NCBI GenBank assembly: GCA_003019535.1
Contig: NEXG01000010.1
Coordinates: 26,487-63,163 of the forward strand
Origin: Candidatus Marsarchaeota G2 archaeon ECH_B_1
GTDB taxonomy: Archaea; Thermoproteota; Thermoprotei_A; Marsarchaeales; Marsarchaeaceae
DNA: 36,677 bases
Direction: 5' to 3'
Made by a program: the position numbers and the translations under genes. Under the pieces are notes generated by a model. The model was not told the origin of the DNA. It did no database searches and saw only the letters and a program-made list of their open reading frames with translations. Below, one piece after another: positions 1-5,736 of this stretch (positions are counted from its first letter, which is position 1; each line of letters starts with the position of its first letter).

Positions 1-1
1 G

Positions 2-526
2 GATATGGGCCCACTCATTCGACGTGAACACCTTGAGAGGGTTAAGCGCTATATTGAGGTGGGGGAGTCGGAGGGTGCAAGGTTGGTGCTTGATGGGAGG
101 GGTGTGAGGCTCAACGATTACCCCGATGGTTTCTTCCTAGGCCCAACCGTGTTCGACGAGGTTTCAGCCGATATGAGGATATCTAGGGAGGAAATCTTCG
201 GTCCAGTTGCGAGTGTTATGACTGTGAGGAATCTGGATGAGGCAATAGAGGTGATCAACTCGAGCAGGTTTGGTAACGCTGCCACAATTTTCACGTCTAG
301 CGGCCACCACGCCCGCGAGTTCGTCTCCAGAGTGGAGGCTGGTAACATCGGGGTCAACATAGGTGTGGCCGCACCCATAGCCTTCTACCCCTTCGCGGGT
401 ATGAAGGACTCCTTCTTCGGCGACCTACACGCCCAGGGTGGAGACGACCACATCTATTTCTACACGGAGCGCAAAATAGTCATATCGCGATGGGGTAACC
501 CCAAACAGATTGCTTCAGCCCACTAA
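2..526 (+). CDS. Methylmalonate-semialdehyde dehydrogenase, C-terminal part (5' end outside window)
   Basis: This is the last approx. 174 codons of an aldehyde dehydrogenase superfamily enzyme; the frame is open to the window edge, so the start and the catalytic Cys lie upstream. Visible family landmarks are DMGPLIRREHLERV near the edge, GPTVFDEV, REEIFGPV, the FGNAATIFTS stretch and a C-terminal GMKDSFFGDLHAQGGDD block followed by FYTERKIVISRW. The last block resembles methylmalonate-semialdehyde dehydrogenases (SFxGDL, then QFYTxxKTxxxxW) more than betaine or succinate-semialdehyde enzymes. The known family reaction is CoA-dependent oxidation of methylmalonate or malonate semialdehyde to propionyl- or acetyl-CoA in valine and pyrimidine breakdown. 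Substrate is inferred only from the tail, and a related CoA-acylating aldehyde dehydrogenase is possible. Confidence 0.8.
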   Translation, partial: DMGPLIRREHLERVKRYIEVGESEGARLVLDGRGVRLNDYPDGFFLGPTVFDEVSADMRISREEIFGPVASVMTVRNLDEAIEVINSSRFGNAATIFTSSGHHAREFVSRVEAGNIGVNIGVAAPIAFYPFAGMKDSFFGDLHAQGGDDHIYFYTERKIVISRWGNPKQIASAH

Positions 527-609
527 CCAAACAGTTTTCTCTATGATCCTCTGCTGCTTCCTTCTATTAGGCTGATCACACCCATAAGGTGAGGTCTAGG
601 TCAAACAAA

Positions 610-1716
610 TTAGGCTAGGTTTATGTGTAGGAATCTGCTTACTAGTATACCTGCCCCATGTGTTGCTAGGGCTGCGCCTATTGCGAGCGTCATCATTTGT
701 AACCCCTTCCTCCATGGGTTAACATCGCTGAGTGCACCGATGATTGACCCGATCACGAATGTGGCGAGTGCGGATATCGCGTAGGAGCTTATAACAGCCG
801 TAAGCCCCGATACACCCACTAGGTAGGCTAGCACGGGTATGGCTGCCCCCCCGATGTATGAGATAGCTGTGTGAAGGGCACTCTTTTTGGGTTCACCCTC
901 TGGCTCCGAGGCCACGAGGTTGTGGGCTATCCCCTTAAGTTCCCCCGCTATCTTTGTTGCGGCCGCTGTGTCCAGCCCCTTCGATGTTAGCATTCGGCTA
1001 AGCCTGGCTATAAGTGTGTCCTCGCTTAGCGAGGCTTGGAGTTTAGCCCTCTCCATCTCGCTTTTAGCTATCTCTACGTCAGAGGTTGTTGAGAGGTATG
1101 CGCCTACAGCCATGGACAGTGCTCCTGAAAGGCCAACTATCATCCCCGCTACAGCAACTATAAGTGGTGAGGTAAATGCGCCGGAGAACCCCGACACAAC
1201 CGCGAGCACCTCAATTAATCCGTCGCTCACACCATAAATAACATCCCTGACGCTCTCGACGCGGAACTCTTGGCTCATAAGCGTGTACTCATGTGCTATT
1301 TCATCTTTGAGCACATCGTCGAGTAGCGCCTTCTCCTCACTGGTGAGGTCGCTGCGTTCGAGTAGCTTCGCATACTTCACTATGGCTTGCTGCTCGTCTG
1401 ACTCGAGTAGTCGAACGGTTATCCTAAGACCCATAAAGCTGCGTAGAAGCCTGTAGGCTTTAGCCTTACACTTCTGCCTTACACCAGCCGGCCTCAGCGT
1501 GAGCCCACGCTGCTCCGCTAGCCTTGACCACACATCGATGTGTTTACGTTCAATTTCTGAGAGTCTAGAGAGTATATCTCTAATCTTAGGGTTCCTCTCA
1601 GCTTTGGCGAGCTCGGCGTAAACCGTGCAATCCACCACCTCATCCAGGTAGTTGCACTGAATGATCTCTGCAACCTCAGCGTTGAACTCCTCCGCCCTGC
1701 TAAGCGTGCTCGCCAT
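610..1716 (-). CDS. Ferritin-like/rubrerythrin domain fused to VIT1/CCC1-family membrane metal transporter
   Basis: The 368-residue protein has two parts. The first approx. 140 residues are helical and carry di-iron ferritin-like signatures (DEVVDCTVYAELA, EIERKHIDVW, KDEIAHEY). The remainder starts with VRDVIYGVSDGLIEVLAVVSG, the typical first VIT1/CCC1 helix, and has about five hydrophobic segments with a charged cytoplasmic insert (EIAKSEMERAKL) between helices 2 and 3. Known relatives (MbfA-type, VIT1) move Fe2+ or Mn2+ out of the cytoplasm, the ferritin-like part sensing or delivering metal; that role here is inference. I chose the ATG at 1716 (MASTLSRAEEF) because homology-like sequence starts there; an upstream in-frame start at 1743 would add nine hydrophobic residues. 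It stands alone on the minus strand, divergent from the Rieske gene. Confidence 0.82.
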   Translation of the reverse strand: MASTLSRAEEFNAEVAEIIQCNYLDEVVDCTVYAELAKAERNPKIRDILSRLSEIERKHIDVWSRLAEQRGLTLRPAGVRQKCKAKAYRLLRSFMGLRITVRLLESDEQQAIVKYAKLLERSDLTSEEKALLDDVLKDEIAHEYTLMSQEFRVESVRDVIYGVSDGLIEVLAVVSGFSGAFTSPLIVAVAGMIVGLSGALSMAVGAYLSTTSDVEIAKSEMERAKLQASLSEDTLIARLSRMLTSKGLDTAAATKIAGELKGIAHNLVASEPEGEPKKSALHTAISYIGGAAIPVLAYLVGVSGLTAVISSYAISALATFVIGSIIGALSDVNPWRKGLQMMTLAIGAALATHGAGILVSRFLHINLA

Positions 1717-1902
1717 ATAACAAAACCAACTAAATACAACCAAACATCTTGATAAACCCTACCCAAAACGAGGCCCATACTATAAAAATAGCTTCAGAAT
1801 GAATTCTAACAATACCCAGCTCTTTGCTCCCACTTGCAGCAAGTTTTCCACTACTATGTGTTTAGAGTAGGGAGGAATACAGTACATGGGTTTTACGGTA
1901 GT

Positions 1903-1910
1903 GTTTATAT
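1903..1910 (+). promoter_or_regulatory. TATA box of the Rieske gene
   Basis: TTTATAT lies at this position, about 32 nt before the TTG at 1942. With a start site about 25 nt downstream of the box, the transcript would have a leader of only a few bases. Confidence 0.5.
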
Positions 1911-1941
1911 GCCTAAACATTAATGTTTGTGTTGATATGGG

Positions 1942-2268
1942 TTGACTTGGGTTAGACTTTGCAGTTTACGCGAATTAGAGGATGGTAAACCTAAGAGTTT
2001 TAACATTAGGGGTCGAGACATCGTTGCTCTAAGGGTTGGCTCCATGGTTTATGTGTGTGACCGCTGGTGTACGCATGAGCAGGGCGACATGGGTATGGGT
2101 TGGGTTGAGGGAACCGTTATCACCTGCCCCGACCACGGCTCACAGTTTGACTTGGCAAAGGGTGGTAAGAACGTTTTGGGTCCAGACGGTGAACCAGCTG
2201 GGAGTGTAGCCGACCTACATGTATTCGATGTAAAGGTTGAAGGCGCAGAAGTTAACGTGGATATCTAA
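1942..2268 (+). CDS. Rieske-type [2Fe-2S] ferredoxin
   Basis: A small soluble 108-residue protein with the two Rieske cluster motifs: CTH (C-x-H, about residue 43) and CPDH (C-x-x-H, about residue 64), in the context VCDRWCTHEQG and VITCPDHGSQFD. No membrane segment is seen, so this is a cytoplasmic Rieske ferredoxin rather than a subunit of a bc1 complex. Such proteins pass electrons to oxygenases or other redox enzymes; no partner oxygenase lies in this window. The start is a TTG at 1942. An ATG at 1937 is in another frame, and the TATA box at 1903 places transcription just upstream, which supports the TTG. It is monocistronic: the next gene is on the opposite strand. Confidence 0.88.
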   Translation: MTWVRLCSLRELEDGKPKSFNIRGRDIVALRVGSMVYVCDRWCTHEQGDMGMGWVEGTVITCPDHGSQFDLAKGGKNVLGPDGEPAGSVADLHVFDVKVEGAEVNVDI

Positions 2269-2303
2269 GGCTTAGAGAGTAAATCTGAAACCCGCCCCGA
2301 GCA

Positions 2304-2780
2304 CTACTTTGAGATGTCTACAACCTCCGCCCCGCTCACCCTTATAAGGTCTTGTGTGGGCACCCGCATTAGGGAGTTTTGGTCCCCGGCCGCAGCCCAG
2401 ACGCTCTCGAAGCGTTGGATAGACCTATCCACAATTACTCGTACACCCATCCTGTGGGGAAAGGGTGGTACACCCCCCACCCTGTAGCCGGTTCTATCGT
2501 AAACTTCCTCTGGTGTGGCCAAGCGAAGGTTGAGTCCAACGGTGTCGCACAGCCTTCTCAGGTCAACCCTCCTGTCACCTGAGAGCACGACAACTAGCGT
2601 GTTGTACTCGTCCACGAAGACTATGGATTTCGCTATCTCGGCTATGCTGCAACCCAACGCATTCGCCGCCAACTCCGAGTTCCTAGTGGAGCTCTCAAGC
2701 ACTCTGATTTCAGCGTCCACCGAGTGTGTCTGAACGTAGTCTCTCACTTGGGCGGTGCCATCCACACCCACCACCATCAC
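2304..2780 (-). CDS. YbaK/ProX-family aminoacyl-tRNA deacylase-like protein
   Basis: 158 residues with the YbaK/EbsC fold signatures: an N-terminal strand (EIRVLESSTRNSELAANALG), AEIAKSIVFV with the conserved Lys of the active site, and GYRVGGVPPF, the loop typical of the family. Known members hydrolyse mischarged aminoacyl-tRNA (Cys-tRNA-Pro, Ala-tRNA-Pro) as free-standing editing proteins in the cytoplasm; the exact substrate cannot be read here. The gene begins with GTG at 2780 sharing GTGA with the stop of the upstream MarR gene (an ATG follows at 2777), so the two are translationally coupled. Pairing of a proofreading deacylase with a MarR regulator is seen directly; the reason for it is unknown. 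Confidence 0.82.
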   Translation of the reverse strand: MMVVGVDGTAQVRDYVQTHSVDAEIRVLESSTRNSELAANALGCSIAEIAKSIVFVDEYNTLVVVLSGDRRVDLRRLCDTVGLNLRLATPEEVYDRTGYRVGGVPPFPHRMGVRVIVDRSIQRFESVWAAAGDQNSLMRVPTQDLIRVSGAEVVDISK

Positions 2781-3241
2781 TGCCTGGTTGCGGCCGCTCG
2801 TTCAGTGTTCTCTTGGATTTTCATCAGCGAATTGTACATGGATGCCAACTCTTCGTGTGTGAGATTCTGGAAGAGTTCACGTGTTGTTTCACGTATGACC
2901 TTTAGACCTTCCTCGAACACCTTTTTACCCCTATCCGTGGCCTCTATAAATATTATACGCCTATCCTCGCTACTCCTAACCCTGACAACGTATCCCTGCT
3001 CCTCAAGTCTGTCAATTAGGTATGTGACCCCGGCCTGCGTGAACATTATTCTCTCGGCGAGCTTGGCCATAGATGTTCTTCCACTCACCACTAGTTCGCC
3101 TATTACCTTGAATTCTTGGTAGCCTATCCCCATGGGTCTGAGTCTGCCGTCGAGTAGTTTCTGCACTGCTCGCAGGGTCTGAGCGAAGCTTCTCCACAAC
3201 TCTAGCTCGTCTACTCTCGTGGAATCATTCATTTCCCTCAT
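2777..3241 (-). CDS. MarR-family winged-helix transcriptional regulator
   Basis: 154 residues with a MarR layout: helical dimerisation segment at the N-terminus (ELWRSFAQTLRAVQKLLDG), then a winged helix (FKVIGELVVSGRTSMAKLAERI, recognition helix FTQAGVTYLIDRLEEQGYV) and the wing VRVRSSEDRRIIFIEATDRGK, followed by two long C-terminal helices. Known members repress adjacent operons and respond to small ligands or oxidants. It is first in a two-gene unit with the YbaK-like gene, overlapping by four bases, so autoregulation of that pair is likely but not shown. The start could be ATG 3241 or ATG 3232 (MNDSTRV); I see no decisive signal. Upstream lies the decayed transposon region. Confidence 0.88.
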   Translation of the reverse strand: MREMNDSTRVDELELWRSFAQTLRAVQKLLDGRLRPMGIGYQEFKVIGELVVSGRTSMAKLAERIMFTQAGVTYLIDRLEEQGYVVRVRSSEDRRIIFIEATDRGKKVFEEGLKVIRETTRELFQNLTHEELASMYNSLMKIQENTERAAATRQ

Positions 3242-3514
3242 CCCTTTGCCTTACGTTGTTATTAGCATTACCCCCTTTCTCAGCGTATATGGATGCCCCA
3301 TGCTGCTCTCTCTTTACCCCAAGTGTTTCGAAGCCACCAATCGTCTGGGTAGCTGGGTTCTCGGGCCTCTCAACGCCGATGATAATGCTGCAAAGAGTGA
3401 GGGCGTGGCGCCAATATAGAAGGTTGGGTGGAGGCTTGAAGTGAGCTACCGCGCCCTTGCCAGTAGATCAAAAATCATGTTAGCGTTCGTCGTTAATCGG
3501 GCACAGGTTTTTGG

Positions 3515-3700
3515 TCTACCGTCGCGGACGGAGCTTCCTGCTTCCACAACCAGACTCGGTGCCCATACCACCAGAGCGCAGTTTCCCTTTACCGGGAAAC
3601 CTTGCTTCGAGCCACGTCTGGAAGGTGGGTTATGGTGGTCTTGATCTCCACAGGCGTGGATTCCCCGTGCTCCGCGGGTACCAGCGAGTGTTTACACATG
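3515..3700 (-). pseudogene. tnpB C-terminal remnant and right end, IS200/IS605 (IS1341-like)
   Basis: Reading the minus strand, the fragment encodes VPAEHGESTPVEIKTT followed further on, past an in-frame stop, by KQEAPSA. The equivalent tail of the longer tnpB copy at 25-26 kb reads AVPAGSGEVTPVE and KQEAHVL. The nucleotide block around 3653-3692 (TCTCCACAGGCGT, then CGCGGGTACC) is nearly shared with 25241-25280. Past the KQEA codons comes a hairpin CCGTC/GACGG (3519-3531), the expected right-end hairpin of this transposon group. Everything upstream of the last approx. 60 codons is missing, so it cannot make a nuclease. Confidence 0.7.
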
Positions 3701-3796
3701 GCTCCACTTAAAGCCTTCGCTTCGAATCCCCGCCTTAAAAGGCGTGGTTTGGAAACCTTATAACACCCATAGCAGGTATTGAGATGAGGTAAGCGG

Positions 3797-3875
3797 GTTT
3801 ATCTTAAGGGGGGTTGGGGGCGGAAGACTGCACCAGCCTCCTAGGGCGGGGATGAATGGCCCCCTCCCTCCCTTC
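3797..3875 (+). repeat. Copy 1 of a hairpin element starting TTTATCTTAA
   Basis: TTTATCTTAA, a G-rich stretch, GCGGAAGAC, a short hairpin with CTAGG in the loop, and a closing GCCCCC. The same order of blocks occurs at 13424-13485. An outer stem GGGGGC/GCCCCC can form here. It may be a decayed right end of another TnpB-type element or a small RNA driven by the AT-rich block; the sequence does not decide. Confidence 0.5.
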
Positions 3876-3881
3876 CTTATA

Positions 3882-3921
3882 GGGTTTCCGAAACCCCACC
3901 CTTCTCTCCCTCGTGGGGGAG
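3882..3921. other. Two consecutive short hairpins
   Basis: GGGTTT-CCG-AAACCC (3882-3896) is a perfect six-base-pair stem with a three-base loop, and CTCCC...GGGAG (3906-3921) follows at once. They lie between the hairpin element and a TATA-like AAGTATAAATG at 3945-3955. Role unknown. Confidence 0.4.
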
Positions 3922-4078
3922 TATGCGGGGAGCGGGGATCACAAAAGTATAAATGTGGGTGCGGAGAAGATTAGCTGTACGTGCGTGTGAGAGCCTACCG
4001 CTTCCGAGCGTACGCTTCAAAAACAACCGCGGGCGGGGGTGTTAAAAACCCGGTTGGAGGCTGCGTGTAAGCTAAGCA

Positions 4079-4089
4079 TATATTTATTT
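4079..4089 (+). promoter_or_regulatory. TATA box of the aquaporin gene
   Basis: ATATATTTATT lies about 20-28 nt before the ATG at 4107, the spacing expected for a leaderless or nearly leaderless archaeal transcript. Confidence 0.55.
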
Positions 4090-4106
4090 GTCTAGGTGTG
4101 TAGTCC

Positions 4107-4805
4107 ATGTCTACTCAGGGTGTTCCACGTAGGTTGGCTGCAGAGCTTGTTGGAACATTTATATTCGTGTTTGTAGGAGCTGGCGGCGTTGTAACCTCAA
4201 CCCACTTCGCCCCCAACATGGGGCTACTCATAGCCGCATTAGCCAACGGTTTGGGTCTCGCTATAGCTGTCTCTCTAACAATGGGGGTGTCGGGTGGCCA
4301 CCTTAACCCCGCGGTCACGTTGGGTATGCTTGTCACACGTAGGATAAGGGCTGCTGAGGCGGCTGGGTACATTGTGGTCCAAGTGGTGGGTGCAACCCTC
4401 GCGGCATACACCCTTGTGCTTCTTGTGCCCTCCTCAATAGGTTCGGCGGCCAACTATGGTGCTCCCTCCCTCGGATCAGGTATAAGTGTAGGTGTGGGCA
4501 TAGTGTTTGAGGCGGTGATGACGTTCATACTCCTAAGTGCAGTGTTCGGCACCGCTGTCGACCCTCGGGCTCCAAAGATAGGTGGGTTCGGCATAGGCCT
4601 AGCAGTGTTCCTCGATGTCTTGACGGGTGGACCCTTCACGGGAGCCATGATGAACCCTGCGCGGGCGGTAGGACCAGAGATAGCTGCACACTACTTCTCA
4701 GCGTGGTATGTGTACTGGATAGGGCCAATAATCGGTGGAATTGTTGGGGCCCTCGTTTACCAATATGTTATAATGGGTCATCAGGTTAGTGACACCCCTC
4801 ATTAG
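4107..4805 (+). CDS. MIP-family channel (aquaporin/glycerol facilitator, AqpM-like)
   Basis: 232 residues with six hydrophobic helices and the two pore half-helices: NPA at residues 67-69 (GGHLNPAVTLG) and NPAR at 183-186 (TGAMMNPARAVGPE). Conserved Glu residues in helices 1 (AAELVGTF) and 4 (FEAVMT) are present. Arg186 is the filter Arg; the helix-5 position that is His in strict water channels aligns with a Val (about 171). Archaeal AqpM has a hydrophobic residue there too and passes water, glycerol and some gases, so a mixed-specificity channel in the cytoplasmic membrane is the best inference. ATG start, TATA box close upstream; the next gene follows after 80-90 nt on the same strand. Confidence 0.92.
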   Translation: MSTQGVPRRLAAELVGTFIFVFVGAGGVVTSTHFAPNMGLLIAALANGLGLAIAVSLTMGVSGGHLNPAVTLGMLVTRRIRAAEAAGYIVVQVVGATLAAYTLVLLVPSSIGSAANYGAPSLGSGISVGVGIVFEAVMTFILLSAVFGTAVDPRAPKIGGFGIGLAVFLDVLTGGPFTGAMMNPARAVGPEIAAHYFSAWYVYWIGPIIGGIVGALVYQYVIMGHQVSDTPH

Positions 4806-4897
4806 TTTCACCTATTGCGGGATGCCACAGTTGTGGTTTAGGTGTGTTTCGAAGGGTTTAACCCCTTGTTAAACATTTTAGTTTGGGGTTGATTTGC

Positions 4898-5641
4898 TTG
4901 CCCAGAATAGTATTCCTAGGAACAGGTGCAGGTGGGTTCAAAGGTTCAGGAAGACTTAAATCCTCTGTCTACTTGGATGGTATGCTGTTCGATTGTGGAG
5001 CAGGTGTTACTGGGAGGCTTGAGGACCTCGACCTGTTAGACAAAATTGATGCGGTGTTCATTACACACCTACACAGCGATCACTTGAGCGGGTTATATGA
5101 CACGCTAGTCTCTATGGTTGTTGAGAGGAGAAGTAGACCTCTTAACATTTACGCGCCCCCGGGGCTGAGCAGTTTGCTCAACACCTACTCCTCGCTCGGT
5201 AACAAGCTGAGCTCACCTGAGACGGGTTTCAGTGTAAACCTCTTTGTGAGTCTCAGCACTACGGCTAGAGTGGGGGAGTACACAGTGGAGGGTGTTGTAC
5301 TGAATCACGTGGTCACCAATGTGGGGTACATTGTTAGGTGGTCTGATAGAGTGCTTGTTTATACGGGGGATACACGCGAACCTTCTAACCTGCTCAAACA
5401 TAAGGTTGACTACCTTATCCATGAAGCTACTTTTACAGAGAGGTTTAAAGATGTAGCCAAAAGGTATGGTCACACAACCGCCCTTGAGGCCGCCAAGACA
5501 GCTGAAGCCGTAGGAGCCAAGAAACTCTTTATAACACACATAGAGAATAGGGGCGACCCAGCTGAAGCTAAACTCAGGGAAGCGCAGAGCGTCTACCCCG
5601 AAGCCATTATGCCAAAAGACCTAGAAGAATTCACACTCTGA
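4898..5641 (+). CDS. Metallo-beta-lactamase-fold hydrolase, RNase Z/Elac-like
   Basis: Begins with the fold's first strand (PRIVFLGTGAGG) and has the zinc motif HLHSDH (with SG after it), a later His in VVLNHV, TGDT for the bridging Asp, and a final His in LFITHIENR. The overall arrangement (SSVYLDGMLFDCGAG, VDYLIHEATF, KRYGHTTALEAAKTA) is that of RNase Z-like enzymes. At about 247 residues it is shorter than true tRNA 3'-processing RNase Z, and I do not see the flexible arm that grips tRNA, so another phosphodiesterase or hydrolase role is possible. Three in-frame TTG codons compete (4883, 4889, 4898). I took 4898 because GGGGTTGAT stands just upstream and the fold begins directly after it. 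Confidence 0.8.
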   Translation: MPRIVFLGTGAGGFKGSGRLKSSVYLDGMLFDCGAGVTGRLEDLDLLDKIDAVFITHLHSDHLSGLYDTLVSMVVERRSRPLNIYAPPGLSSLLNTYSSLGNKLSSPETGFSVNLFVSLSTTARVGEYTVEGVVLNHVVTNVGYIVRWSDRVLVYTGDTREPSNLLKHKVDYLIHEATFTERFKDVAKRYGHTTALEAAKTAEAVGAKKLFITHIENRGDPAEAKLREAQSVYPEAIMPKDLEEFTL

Positions 5642-5736
5642 ACAGTGGGGACTCATCGGTCCTGACACTGTTTTAAGTTTTTGGAACTATTACACAGCGT
5701 GGCTCACGTAGGGTTGACTGCTGTCTCTAAGCTTAA

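Larger units (their letters stand above)
3242..4106. other. Gene-free 865-nt region with transposon debris and hairpins
   Basis: From left to right: 3242-3440 shows a minus-strand frame open without any ATG, GTG or TTG start; 3515-3700 is the decayed tail of a minus-strand tnpB; 3797-3875 is one copy of a two-copy hairpin element; 3882-3921 has two perfect short hairpins; 3945-3955 is TATA-like; 4079-4089 is the aquaporin TATA box. No intact gene is supported. Confidence 0.6.

Noticed and set aside
2724-3122. 132-codon open frame opposite the MarR gene
   Set aside because: It is the antisense shadow of a well-supported MarR gene and has low-complexity composition.
3715-3765. T-arm-like TTCGAATCCCCGCC suggesting a tRNA gene
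   Set aside because: No matching 5' side of the T stem, no D or anticodon arm, and no acceptor pairing; it is part of the transposon debris.
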